64,000 nt of DNA from Wuchereria bancrofti (lineage: Eukaryota; Nematoda; Chromadorea; Rhabditida; Onchocercidae), in NCBI GenBank assembly GCA_005281725.1, contig SSBO01000007.1, positions 5,917,126 through 5,981,125 on the forward strand. Reading direction: 5' to 3'. Shown here piece after piece: positions 50,609 to 63,949 of this stretch. A program made the translations under genes and the position numbers. Each line of letters opens with the position of its first letter. Position 1 is the first letter of the stretch. Below the pieces are notes generated by a model. The model did not search any database. It worked only from the letters and a program-made list of their open reading frames with translations, and had not been told where the DNA came from.

Positions 50609-52593
50609 CTTGATGAATAAGGATGATATGAGGGTAAGTGTTAACGAAAAGCAAGTAAGCACACTCAATTTTCACAATTATAAAAATGCATTTAAACGGA
50701 TGAAATGATGATGAAAGAAAAGTTAGCACTTTTCATTCTTATCAGCAAATTTTAATCTACTTTTAAGATTAATCCTAAAATGTCTTTGCATTCTATCGTA
50801 AATTCTTGACTACCTATTTATTAACACAAACATACACACATACAGATATATTTACATACATACATACATACACAGACAGACATACACCGTATCTCCTCCT
50901 CCTTCTCCTCTTCAATGATCATCATTTTCCAACTATATATGTAATAGGTAAATGATGATGGTTAATTGATAATGAGAAAGCAATATAACAAGAAACGAAA
51001 CGTTAGCATTTATATTAAATAATTAGCAATAGGATAAATTTTATGTAAATTTATTTAAATTTTGATTTAATTCAATTCGAGTTTACAAAATTTTTGAATT
51101 ATTAATTCCTTCTTCGTCATATCATTTGCTACTACTACTACTACTAATTTATGTGTGTAGAGCAAAAATTTTCTTCTTGCTTACACTAATTTGCAACAAC
51201 TATCCAAAAATCAAGTAAGCTTTCATCAATCTTCTCAATCGACTAAAATACCTATCAGAGGTAATTCCTCTTTCTTTTTCCCTCTCTCTCTCTCTCTCTC
51301 TCCCTTTCACTATTTTACTCCACCCATTTTTAAAATAAGATGAAAAAAGAAAAAATGTATTAAGTTTGAGATAGGTATGAAATTTGTTATATAGCAAAAA
51401 AATTTTTAAAATTCATCAATTCACCATTTTAACTGGCGCCTAAAAAGTAGCAATTAATCAGGTGAAAGACAAAAATGTTTCTTTGAAAAGTGAACAGTAG
51501 AAATTTCGTCCTAGACGCACACTTATCATTATCAGCAAAGAATCTCTTATTTTCTTCACTTTTAGAAATTTTGGAATCCATTATATTTTACTATGTAAAG
51601 TAATTAACAACTATATATATATATGCATACAGACATTTAAATATACAATTAACATATTTATATAACTAATTAATTAATTAATTAATTAATACACATATAT
51701 GTGTATCCATTCATCGATCTCTATATAAATATATTTTATATATAAATATAACGATTATACATACTAATGTTATGTGGATGTAAGTTCATACATAAAGCAA
51801 ATTCCAAAAATTTTCAAATCAAAAACGTTCCCACTGATGATGATGATGTGTCATGTGCGATGTATGTAACAAATAAACACATCATTGTTATGATAACGAA
51901 ATGGCATGATTATCATATCATATTACAATGATTCGGACGATAACGATAATATTTGCCCATAATTTTCTCCTACTTATTAATATATGCGAATGCACGAATG
52001 CTTCCGTTTATATGAATGTATGTATTTAAATAAATATATATATACATATATGGTATGTACGTGTATGTATACGTGCGTGTACGTGTGTGTATGTGTGTGT
52101 ATGTATGTAAAACTGTAAGTATTTTGATCATATATTCACATATGAATTAGTAGATAAATATGATTAGTAGATATTTGATAGCAAAATGAATTTTAGTGTG
52201 AAATATATTAAAATAAAGTATATGTAAGTATATATGTAAAAGAAAAAAACTGTAAATATCCATATGTAAATAAATATATATGTAAAAGAAAAAGCTAATA
52301 ATAATTAAATAGTATTAGTTTACATTTGATAACAAAATGAATTTTAGATTAATACATGCACGTACGAAAATATATTAAATTTTAATTTAAAAATGCTACT
52401 AAATATTGATTATAAAGGAAAGCAAAAAATCGTAACGTTAATAGTGGTAAAAATTGCTGTTAAATTCAAACATCACTTAATTATGTTTATTATTTTGTTA
52501 ATAGAATTTCAAATTTATATTATTTTCTAAATGCAAAATAAAGAAAAAAAGCCAAAAGCTATCATGCTTATGCGTGCATCTGTAAGGAAACAA

Positions 52594-52619
52594 TTGCATG
52601 CATGCATGCATGCATGCAT
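52594..52619. repeat. (GCAT)n self-complementary microsatellite
   Basis: Six GCAT units; the unit is palindromic (ATGCAT), so the whole tract is self-complementary. Confidence 0.85.
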
Positions 52620-52883
52620 ATAAAATTCTTTATTAGTATATGGAATTTTTTTAAGTAGTAAATTACAGTTAATCAACATATCTATGTTAATCGATAAATA
52701 TGATCAATTCGCAAACATACAACACGTAAATTGATACTGCATTTGCAGTACAACTTGATTAACTCTTCCTAAATAATATATAATATTCCATGCTTCTATA
52801 AACAAATGGTTTGCTAATCATATCATATCATTTTATTTGATTTTTTCACTAAACCCTTTTCTCTTTCTTTTTCATATTCTATT

Positions 52884-52918
52884 AAAAAACGAAAAAATCA
52901 TTGATTTTTTCGTTTTTT
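52884..52918. repeat. 35-base perfect palindrome (17-bp arms)
   Basis: AAAAAACGAAAAAATCA, one T, then its exact reverse complement TGATTTTTTCGTTTTTT. Confidence 0.9.
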
Positions 52919-54414
52919 TTTTTTTCTAAAATATTTCCAAGATAAGATTAAATGTAGTATATATTTCATAGATGAAATTTGAGTAAATTCTTCTCAATAT
53001 ACATACAACAAATAGAGAATAGCAAACATGCAAATAATACCAAGAAAAAAAAAATTCCTATATTTTATTGTTTATATTAGGAAATGGTATCATATGTTAA
53101 AGAAAAAAAAAGAAAAGAAAAATCTTAAAATAATGGAATATAATAGATGATGAAGGATTAAATGATTAAACAATAAGATTAGTAGTATGAAATTAGAAGA
53201 TTTATAGGTTTATTTAAGCATTATGCATAAAGTTTCATTTGTTTTTTCTTTTTTTTTTTTTCATTGTTTTTGAAAGTAATGATGCAATCAAAGAACTTAT
53301 GTAGTATTTTAATGATTTATCTTAATAAATGAAATAAGTAATACATAATAATGATTCTTTCTTTTCTTTTCTTTTTTTTTTTTATTAATCCATAATAATT
53401 GAAATATTGCAAATTTTAAGCTAAAATGGATAATTGATGAGGATTAGTAAATAGTGAAAACATAATCAAAACACCTTTCTACACTTCATTTTCCCCATGA
53501 ATCATCATCAATCATCAATCATGTCAATCCGATATGGTTTTGCTTTTCCATCTGTTTATCACCATGCTTATTCTATCATCACTGTTAATAGTTTACAAAA
53601 AAAAAAGCAAAAAAGAAAATCATTTAAATTTAGTGACAGTAACATATTATCAATTAGATAATTAAATAAATAACAGATAGAAATGGATGATTTGTACAAT
53701 AATTAGTACTATATTATATGAGCTAATTTATGAGTTTGGTTAATTTTTATTTAAAAAATGATTCACAATTATTTCCAGTTTATACAATTATACATACATT
53801 GTACAGTAATTTTATAAATGATAGTATCATAATAAACAATTATAAGTAGTTAGATATTAAATAGTATTAACTTTATTTTCATAATTATCAATTTTAGTAG
53901 TAAAAAAAAAAAAAAATTTGAAGAGTTTTGAGAAATTGATAATCGATATACGATAGTATGCTTAGACAAATTTTCTTACTGTATTTTGCTGAAAAACTTA
54001 GCTTCTCAAAAATAAAATTCATAAGTAATCAACAACTTTGGCTAAATTAGACTTACACTGAAAAAAAAATTATTTAAAATTTAAATTACAAAAGAATTAA
54101 TGCTAAAAAAAATGTTACACTTAAACGTGAATAGTATTGAAATATTAATCATTTCTTCCTTCTCCTCTTTTTCATTTCTAACAAAATTTCATTTTACAAA
54201 ATTCTTATTAAATCTTTGCTACTTTACAAACTACTATAACTTTGTTACTTTGCAAACAATCAGTAATTGTATCAGATTGAAAGAAATTTCTATTTTTTCA
54301 ATAATTATCTACCACTAATCACTAGCATTCTCATCTTTCATTCTTTAAACATTCAATTATTACTCATCAACAACAATCAGAAATATCTCATTTCCATTAA
54401 TTCATGCCGCACAA

Positions 54415-54531
54415 TTAGCCGCATGATATTCCTGACGGAAAAGCATTAGTAGAAGTATCGCTTACAAGAAAATCTTCCGGAATGATTAATTCATTTATAA
54501 ATGTTTGTATACGTATGGAATTATTATCTTT
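54415..54531 (-). CDS. Possible coding segment, unknown protein
   Basis: Minus-strand open segment of 38 codons to TAA at 54417-54415, including RIQTFINELIIPEDFLVSDT and TNAFPSGISCG. Third-position G+C is low, as in the proven exons. There is no convincing acceptor at its left boundary, and internal GTAAGC and CCGTCAG could even be splice sites that shorten it. Family unknown. Confidence 0.25.
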   Translation of the reverse strand, partial: KDNNSIRIQTFINELIIPEDFLVSDTSTNAFPSGISCG

Positions 54532-56159
54532 TTAACATTTATTATATCAGAATAATCTTTATTATAACTAACATCTAAGTAAGATTTCACATATTTCGGT
54601 AATTTAATGAACTTTGACCTTCAACAGCAACGACAACAATAATAATAAAATACCACATCTAATGTATATTTTAGGGAAAATTTTTAGGAGAAATAATTAC
54701 ATTAACAAATTAGCATTTAATAAGAATTGTAGGAATGAAATCAAAAAATTATGCGTTATATAACGATTTTTAGGATTTTTATGATCGTAAATTACAATTT
54801 CTAATAATCAAATAAAAAACCAAAGCAAAAACAAAAGAGAAAAAAAGAAAAAACAAAAACCACCGGTGGAAATTATTTGATAACCAAAATGAAAATAATT
54901 TGAAAAATTTTTTTTTCCTACAAAAATATTGTCATCGTCGTGAAACTCAATTTTGTACAAAGGAGCACTCTCACTCTTTGTTTCATTTCTTTTGCCTGTC
55001 GCAAATCATTTATTTGTCATTCGATCGATTCTTCATCCTACCGTACACATTTGAACAGTCTGTTTGAAAAAAATTAGCATAAGTTAGAAAAGAATTGAAA
55101 AAAAATTTTTTTTTTTTGTTACATACAATAAATTAATAATAATAAAAAGTGATAAAATATGAATATCATTTGATAAAAATGATAAAAATAAGTAAAATAT
55201 AACATTGATATGGCAATTTTTAATTACTTAAAAAAAATGAAACTTTGCATATTTCATATTTATTTTTAGTAAAAAAAAAAAGAGAAAAGAAGATAATGGA
55301 AGATGGAATTAAATGATTTGTGTATAAATTAGTTGATTATATTCACTAATTAATTTTTAAAATCATTTAAGCTGATAATAGCTTATCATTGTTTCTTTCT
55401 CCGTTCGCTTGTGTTTTATTTAATAACTTGTGTTTTACTTATGTTTTACTTAATAACAAATGATTTGATAAAGTTTATGAATAGCGGAAAATACTTGTAA
55501 AACTCTCCTTCGTTAGATGTAATAAGTAATGATAATTGATAGTGATAAAATGAGGATAACATTTGATAAATTCATATATTTTTAATGAATGAAAAAAAGA
55601 AGCCAAGAAATGATTAATATAATTTGTCTAAATGTATTCATCAATAAGACTAATCTAATAATTATTTAAGCTGCTAATAGTTTATCATTATTTCCTTTTT
55701 TTTTTCGTTTATATCATTTGATAAAGTTTAAGATTATAACAAACAATCATAAAAATAATATTTAATATTAGCAGTTTCCAATGCATTTTTATTTTTATTT
55801 AAAAAAATTTTTTCACAATATGAAAAATTTCCATAATGAATGAAAGAGGAAATTAATATTTTTTTTTTCTTTTTGCAATTTGATTGAAAAAAATAAGTTA
55901 ATTTTCTTTTTCGCTATTTGTTTGTTTTGTTGTGTTTTACTTAATAACAACAATTATTTTTTTAAACAACTGTCTAATTTTTTCAATGTTATTTTATTAA
56001 TAATGAAAAAGAATGAAGGAGAAAAAAAAGAAGGAAAAAATTGAATGAAACTATTTATGCATCAGAAAGGCGATAATAGTTCGAAAGTAGCAAAATGGAA
56101 ATTAAACAAGCTCTTTTTATAACGATTAAGATGACATCAATATATCATCATATGGTTTG

Positions 56160-56505
56160 AATAATGATAACAATGATAATGACAATGATATGATGATTAT
56201 GATGATGATATATACGAAGATGATGATAATGATATGATGTTGATGATAGTAGTGATTATGATCATGTAATATGATGAATGATAATAGTGATAATGATGAT
56301 ATGATAATGGTGATAATATGACGGTATAATGATTATGATTATGCGATATGATGGTTGATAATGATAATGATGATGATGACATGATAATGGTGATGATGTG
56401 CCGATAATAACGATTATGATCATATGATATGATGATAATTGATAATGATGATAATATGATAGTGGTGATGATATGATGATAATGATGATGATGATAATGT
56501 TTCCT
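56160..56505. repeat. ATGATGATA compound trinucleotide repeat
   Basis: Interleaved GAT, AAT and ATGATATG units with a looser ~60-base superstructure (GATAATGATGATATGATAATGGTG recurs). The minus-strand frames of ~115 codons rich in His, Tyr and Ile are by-products. Confidence 0.85.
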
Positions 56506-59500
56506 GCTCGGCTTTTTTTTTTTTTTTTTTGGAAAAATTTCGATTTGCTGCAAATGGTTCGTTTTATTGCAAATTTTTGTTGTAATTTAAATTTCATTCC
56601 CTGTACCATTTATATTCTACTTTACATATTAAACTGTAAATTTCTATTTAAATTTTTGCTTATTTTTTTCTATCCATCATTTTAATATTGTTTATTTCAT
56701 TCCTTTGCATAAAAGAATTATTTTCATAAATTTTATTTTTTCCTTATTTTATAAATGTTTTTCTCCTCATCATCTTTTCCTCTCTGCCTAATTCCTAAGA
56801 TATTGTCATCCAATAAGTTCGTCTCTCTCTCTTTCTCCCTCTCTCCCCTTCTCTCTCTCTATATATAATCATGATAAGATAAATATGTAACCGTATTCAA
56901 TGAAAATTTAGAATACATTTTGATAAAATGTAAGTATGAAATTTTTTCATCGTTTTTAAATCTTTCAAAAAAAAAAAAAAAAATGAACTTCCATAAATAT
57001 TTTAACATTTCTAATATATCTTTGTAAAAGCAATGTTCAATTCATAGTATTTCAAGATTTATATTAGTTATTTTAAATTTATCTATGTAATGATAAGTGA
57101 TGATACAAAGAAATATTTTTATTTTTTCTTTTTATTTCTTATCATGATAAAATATATCGTTTTTTTCGTCATAAAATCATTTAAAATCAACTTTAATCAT
57201 AATTTTGCGGATTGAATTTTCATGTTTTCTTGTAATAATCGAAAAAAATTACGTTTTAAAAAAGCTTATACTACTGTCACTGCAACTTTTCAATACTGAA
57301 ATTTCAATATTTATTAAAATTTAAGTATATATATCGTTAAGTTAATTAATAATGATGATAATGATATATAATTGCTAATAGCAAATGTAAAATGATTATC
57401 TATTAGTGTTCCTTTTGTTTTTATCACATTTTTTTTTTTGTTCATTTTAATTTGATAGTCTGAAAGTTGCTCTTTCGGCGTTTCTTTCACTTTATTTTTT
57501 TTGTTTTTGTTTTTATTTTGTTGTTTAAAAATAGTACAATTTAATCAACAAAGATTTAAATACATTTATTCTTTCACTTTATCACCGTCACCATTATTTA
57601 TTATTATTATCATTATTACTATCATTGTTGTTAATACTATATCATTATCATCAAATGAGAAAATTCTCATAAACTATTAAATTAAATGGAAAAATCCTTT
57701 TTTTGAATTTTCTTTATTCATCCATACCAATTTATATTTCTTTTTCCTTTCTTTTTTGTTTCAGCCATTTTTTGAAAATCGTAATTTTGAATTTTTTAAA
57801 TGATTAGGAAAAAAAGAAAATGTTCAAAAAAGGAAAGAAATCTGAATGAATCATTGAATATTTTGTAAATTAAATTATTAACCAAATTTATGACAAACAA
57901 ATGGTTAGTCCAAAGAAAAAAAAAAAAGAAAAGAAAAGAAAAGTAAAGAAAAAAAGAAAGAAAGCTATCATTTCAATTTAAACAGAAATATTTCGTAATG
58001 CTATCTATCCTTTTACTATCACTTTTCTTCAAACTTTTCTTATTTCCTGTCTTATCTTCTTCCTTATTTCTTTCTTTTCCTTTTCCTTTTTTTTTTTTTT
58101 TTTTGAACTTGTCAAAAAATGTTTTAACTTTATCAATTTGTTATTTTGTTACAGTAGCAACATTAAAATAAATCTATGTAACGTTTTTTCACGTAAAACT
58201 TTTCATATAATTTTCATTCTCTCCGTTAATCATAAAAAAAATTTTTTTTTTTTTCTTCTCATTTTCCCATTCATATTTTCATCTAATATGATAATATTTT
58301 CAGCAATTATTAAATCAAAATTATTTAACAAAACCAAATATATTACAATTAAATATATGCATTTATATTGTTCAGATGGGGATTTTATTAAAATAATTTC
58401 AAATAAAAATAAAAAACCAAAATGAGAAATTTTTGTTCCATTTTCTATTCATTTAAATCATCATCCTAAATGTTCATTTATTTTTGTTTTTGTTTTTTCA
58501 TTTTAAAATTTCTTTTAAAATTTACTTGTAAAATTGTTATAATTTAACAAAAAACGAAAGAAAAGAATTAGCTGTATACATATTTCCCCTTTAAATAAAT
58601 TATCTAACAAATAATAACAAATTCAATCATTTAGCTTTTAGAAATAAAAATGAAAAAAAAAGGAACAAAAGAAACTTGCTTTAACAACAAATAGTTTGAA
58701 ATAATAGCTAATAGCTAATAGTTTTTTTTTTTTCTTTTTTAAGTTGTAATTGTAAGTAATGGAAAACTAACTAAATGTAACTTTTTTTTTTTGCTTATAT
58801 TTTTAATGAATTATTATTTTTTAAAAAATTTTTCCTCTCTTCCTTAACTTTATTAGATTCAATGCTTGTTTGTTTATTTTTTTTTGTATTATTATTATTC
58901 ATTTCACAAACTTTTTTATAATTTACAATTTAGTCTATAAAACATAAAATGCCTAACGCATTTGCAAATAAAACGACAATAACATCGAAAGTTTTATTAA
59001 CTCATTTGTGCAAATTTCCAGATGTTTTCAAAAAAAAAAAAATTGTTCCCACTTTGCTTCATTTTAATATCTAATCTTCTTCCACCCCCGCTTTCCCTGC
59101 TTTATACATACATTCCTTCTTTGTCTATTATTTTATTTCCAATTAAAAAAAAACGAAAAAAAAATTATTGTTAAATGAAAGAAAAGAAAAAGAAAAAAGT
59201 AAAAATATGTCGTCAATTTTTTTTTTTTGCACCCATTTTAATTATGGAAGACAAAAAAAAAAGCATTATAAATCGTTTAAAATAGATTAATTAAACTAAT
59301 ATATGTATAAGTAAAGCAATGAAGTAAGTAAGTAAATAAGTAAGTAAATTTAATGAATATTTATTTTTATTCTTTTACTGCGAAATTTTTCCTTCTTCTT
59401 GCTCATTTCCTTTCTATCTATTTTTAGCTCTTGAAATTTGAAAAAAAAAAAAAAATTTAATTTTTTTTTCTTTTATTTGCAAGAAGAAATTTCCGATTTT

Positions 59501-59961
59501 CCGATATTTAGTGTTTGCTCATGTTTCATTTTAATATTTAATCTCTTTTTAATTGCTTTAAGAATTTACCACTGCAAATAGTCAAAATGATGTATTTAAT
59601 TAAATTTATAATTAAAAACAATTTGATATCTTGTTTGGGTGATAAAAATGAAAGCAAAATATGTCACTGATAAAAAGCGATGGTATATTTTGCGCAAAAT
59701 CTTTGGACTATTCTAATTTTTCCATATTTTAATTAAATGAAATGAGCAATTAAGATTGTAAAATATGGTTAGTTTAAAATTATGCAAATTTTTCATTTTT
59801 AATAGTTTGCATAATTACTGAATTATATTTTTTGTACAGGAGGAATATTCACTATTTTTGTTTGAAATTTCATATTGTTTCTACTCTCTTTTATAATTTA
59901 ATTTACTTAAATTATTTCAGGTCATTTAAGAAAAAATTAATTAATTAATTTGAATATTTAT

Positions 59962-59987
59962 TTCATTACGATGTACATCGTAATGAA
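59962..59987. repeat. 26-bp perfect palindrome
   Basis: TTCATTACGATGT followed directly by its reverse complement ACATCGTAATGAA, with no spacer. Confidence 0.92.
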
Positions 59988-60279
59988 TAAATAATATCAG
60001 TTTTTTATTATCAATAATTTAATGATAGGATATATTCAATGAAAAATAACTTAAATAATTATTTATTTAGCATATATAACCATTTTGAATTGAATCAATC
60101 CAATATATTTAATTCTACTCTAAAAACTCTCAAAACATCATAAATTATCAATCATCCGTACATCAACAGATGAGATTTATCAGTTACAGTAATTAATTAA
60201 TAAAAAATTTAGTGCAAAAATTGTAAAAATTAAATTTTATCATTGTCTACATGTTTTGTTTATTTTTCATTGAATGAAT

Positions 60280-60830
60280 TCTCGGTAGCATAAATCCCAC
60301 TTGAAAATTAACTACCGAAAATACCAAGAATACCGTAAATTCTCCAGATAACTTTCGATCCCACTTGAGAATTAGGTAGCAAGAATACCAAGAATCATCT
60401 ACCGAGAATACCAAGAATACCGCAAATTCTCCAGATAACTTTCGATCCCACTTGAGAATTAGGTACCAAGAATACCAAGAATCATCTACCGAGAATACCA
60501 AGAATACCGCAAATTCTCCAGATAACTTTCGATCCCACTTGAGAATTAGGTACCAAGAATACCAAGAATCATCTACCGAGAATACCAAGAATACCGCAAA
60601 TTCTCCAGATAACTTTCGATCCCACTTGAGAATTAGGTACCAAGAATACCAAGAATCATCTACCAAGAATACCAAGAATACCGCAAATTCTCCAGATAAC
60701 TTTCGATCCCACTTGAGAATTAGGCATCGAAAATTTGAGAATTAGGTACCAAGAATTATCTACCAAGAATACCACGAATTATCTACCGAGAACACCGATA
60801 CTACCGCAAATTCATTAAATAACTTTCATT
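60280..60830. repeat. 87-bp minisatellite, five near-identical copies plus diverged ends
   Basis: The unit beginning ACCGAGAATACCAAGAATAC starts at 60314, 60401, 60488, 60575 and 60662 (the last begins ACCAAG), an exact 87-base spacing, with decayed partial copies either side. Because 87 is divisible by three, the array is open on both strands: a 142-codon minus frame (unit motif VDDSWYSWYLILKWDRKLSG) and a 97-codon plus frame (unit motif RIRYQEYQESSTENTKNT). The unit is G+C-richer than its surroundings. No protein family recognised. Confidence 0.9.
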
Positions 60831-61801
60831 ACACTCTTTCATTTCATACTTTCATTTTTAGAATTTCTTTCAAAAGCTTTTTCTTGCCATTCTATTTTCT
60901 ACTCTTTTCTGGCTGTTAATTTTTTGCCATTCCTCAAATATTAATTTGAAAAATCTTTGGAGAAAAAAAAAAATTTGTTTGCTTGCTAACTGATGTTGAA
61001 ATGAATGAAAGAATGAAAGAATGAATGGGAATGAATGAATGAATGAATGGGAATGAATGGAAATGAATGAATGAGTATATCTCAATGAATCGATCCATCC
61101 ATTCATTTTTCCGGATTAATCGTATCCGTAAATTTTTTTTTATTAGTGTATGTGAATGTATGTGAGTGTATGTGTGGTATGTTTTGTTGTTGTTGTTTGT
61201 TGTTATTTAAATGTTCAATATGATAAAGTGGAAATTGTTAAAAATGTCTTGTAAAAGTAATTCNNNNNNNNNNNTTCACTTATACAATATGAAGAAATTT
61301 TTATTTATTACTGCTTTCTTTTTTTCAAAAAAAAAAAATTTTTTTTCTAAAAAAAGTAGTCGAAATAGCATGAAAGAAAAAAAAATTAATTGTAAAAATG
61401 AAAAAAGACAATAAAAAGTAAAGTTAATTTTAAAAAATTTTTTTCTTCTTTTTTTATCTTCTTTTTTTTTTGAATTTCTTTTCATATTCAAAAAATCTTT
61501 CCATCACAATGAATTAAACTTGAATATAAAAATTTGCTAATATATATGGTTTTTTCTTTTTTTTAAAAATTTTTTTTCTTATTTAACTTTGGCATTTTTT
61601 AAAGTAATAAAATAAGCAAAAATTTTATTAATGAAAAGAGAAAAAAAAAGTGAGAAACAAAGTTATTTTGTAATTATTATTTTGCGTCGTACATTAACTA
61701 AATTATTTTTGGTTTTGCTTATTTAGAAATGAAATAAAAAAAAACGAAAATTTTTTTAAAATAAAAGTATTGCAAATTTTATTTTGCAAGAAAATACATT
61801 A
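60831..61801. other. Non-coding stretch with GAAT repeats and a small gap
   Basis: Imperfect GAAT units at 61000-61075, TATG tract (61145-61175), GTT repeat (61183-61205), homopolymer-rich sequence, and 11 Ns at 61264-61274. Confidence 0.7.
61264..61274. other. Assembly gap (11 N)
   Basis: Unknown bases; the true length is probably not known. Confidence 0.99.
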
Positions 61802-62309
61802 CTATACACACACATACATACATGCATGCACAGACATACATGCATTCATACACATACATACATTCACATGCACACATACGTACACACACATACATGTGCA
61901 TACATATATATGCATATACATACATGTACACGCACACAAATACATGCACATACACACATACATACATACGGACATACATATACATTCATACATGTATATA
62001 TAGACATACATTCACACACACACACACACACATCCGTACACATACACTCATACATACATATGCACACATATATAGATAGAGACATACACATACGTACATT
62101 CACATACATGTGCGCGAATAAATGCACACACACACATATACGCATACACTCACATACATACTCATACACACATATAAATACATAAACATACATAAATAGA
62201 AATATACACTCATATGCATATAATACAAAATACACTTACATACAAATACATACACATTTATACATTCACATACACCATACACCAACATACATACATACAC
62301 ATATATATT
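61802..62309. repeat. ACAT/CA compound microsatellite, ~500 bp
   Basis: Dense (CATA), (CACA) and (TACG) units over about half a kilobase. All six frames are open for long distances with Tyr/His/Thr or Met/Tyr/Cys/Val peptides, a signature of the repeat rather than of coding. Confidence 0.95.
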
Positions 62310-63949
62310 TATCGCCACAGAAATAGTTTTTTTTGAGAAAAACATAACAACAATCAGTTGTTGTTTCGAGGCAACAATTTTTAACCGTGAAAGAACATTA
62401 ATTTTTGTTACTTAACAGGTGCACCTGATTGCTATGACCTTTCAATATGATTCATTTGTCATACCTTCAAAATACTTTAGTTAATTTAATATTATTTAAT
62501 TTAAATAATAAATAATAAATGAATTAACAAATTTATTTATTTTTTTTTTGTTCTTTTTTATTTTAATTTTTCTCTCTCTCTCTCTATTTTTTTAATTTCA
62601 TCAAAAATAGAGAGAGAGAGAAAAGAAATGAAAGAAACAAAAAGAGAAAAAGAAAAGAAAAGGATGAATAATGCAAAAAGAAAAAAAAGGTGGATGAAAC
62701 GAATTCAAAATACATCAAACATGTGTATGTTATCGTATCGTATATTTAATAAAATGATAGAAAGAATGAAGAAAAGAGAGAGAGCAATAGAGAGAGTGAA
62801 AAGAAAGTAGAAAAAAAAGAAAATATGACGAAGAATAAGGAGGAAAAGAAGAGGAAGAAGAAAAAAAAATATATGAAATTTGAGCTTTATTCTTTCAAAA
62901 TCATTTAAACCTTTTATATTTTAATAGCTTAAAAAAAAAAAAATTTTTTTTTTTTCTACAGCAGCAATAGTAAGCATTAGCATTTAGCAATAGCAAATAG
63001 TTTGATGAAGAAAACGAAGCAAAAAAAGAAAAAGAAAATAGCAAACGCAATTGGATCTATTTATTTACTGATTTAACTAAAATTTAAAATGTGATTATTT
63101 AAACACTTTTTTTTTTCTTCTTTCAAAAATTTATTTCATCAAAAAAGTTTTCCATTTCACATCATCCATTTATTTAATCGTTAAATTGTAACATATCAAA
63201 TAACCATTAGAAGAACAGAGAAAACAAAAAGAAAAAAAAAATGATGAAAATGAATCTTGAAATGCGCTGTAAATGATATTTTAGTTTCTGATGACTTAAC
63301 GGTTTTAATTTCAAAATTTAATTAATAATAAGATTAAAAAGAGTTGCAAGTTTAAAACGTGCAAATAATTTATTACGGTAATTTTATTATTGGAAATTTA
63401 ATATTCCCAACAATTGAACATTATTTTGAATTTTAAAATAATTCAAATTATTTCGAAAATTTCTTTCATACTAATTAATTAATTGTTTGATCGCCAAAAA
63501 AAGTTTTCCATTTCTTATCATCATCTATTTAATTTTTGAAATTAAATGTAATTTTAATAAAATTTCTCAAATTATTCTCAAAAAAATTGTTTCATATGCA
63601 TTCATCGGCATACATTAATGTTTATGTCATAAATATATGCATACATATGTTTAATAATACCGATTAATATGTTTAATTACATAATTAGGGATTAGAGGTC
63701 ATCGAGAAATTTAAAAATGGTATCATTTTCTTCTTCTCTTCTTGCTTCATTATTTTCTTTCATTATGAAACGAAAGATTAAAAAAAAAAGTGCAAAAAAA
63801 GAGGAAGAAAATAAGTTAATGCTAACAGTCATTTATTAACCTATGTGACAAGGTTCTTCGTTTTCTTCTTTCTCCTCTTTTTTTTTTTTTTTTTAGATTT
63901 CAGTTTCAAATTCTTCACCTTCTCTATTTATCTTGATTGAAGATATTGA
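62310..63949. other. Non-coding stretch
   Basis: Includes a palindromic E-box pair (62416-62427), CT and GA tracts (62571-62586, 62608-62621) that are complementary to each other, purine-rich sequence (62620-62870) whose 60-codon Lys/Arg/Glu frame is not counted as a gene, and A/T homopolymers. Confidence 0.6.

Larger units (their letters stand above)
50609..54414. other. Non-coding AT-rich stretch
   Basis: No gene supported. CACATA tract (50826-50886), TAC repeat (51129-51146), CT tract (51279-51306), TTAA run (51666-51690) next to the palindrome ATACACATATATGTGTAT (51689-51706), TG/TATG tract (52060-52110), GCAT repeat (52594-52619), a 35-base palindrome (52884-52918). A short minus-strand frame after GTGCGTCTAG near 51513 (DEISTVHFSKKHFCLSPD) is protein-like but isolated. 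Confidence 0.55.
54532..60279. other. Non-coding AT-rich stretch
   Basis: No gene supported. Contents: G+C-elevated island (54917-55080), a diverged ~300-bp direct duplication (about 55145-55415 and 55520-55705), an ATG/ATA compound repeat (56160-56505), a CT tract (56822-56861), an AAAG/AAAAG patch (57916-57965), a TAAG repeat (59322-59348) and the 26-bp palindrome at 59962-59987. A 95-codon plus frame at 58138 has Phe/Ile/Lys/Asn composition typical of chance AT-rich frames. Confidence 0.6.

Noticed and set aside
56197..56609. His/Tyr/Ile-rich frames of about 115 codons
   Set aside because: By-products of the ATGATGATA repeat.
61770..62345. Several overlapping long frames on both strands
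   Set aside because: All are translations of the ACAT/CA microsatellite; simultaneous openness in all six frames argues against coding.
62628..62810. 60-codon Lys/Arg/Glu frame
   Set aside because: Purine-rich low-complexity DNA with no recognisable domain.
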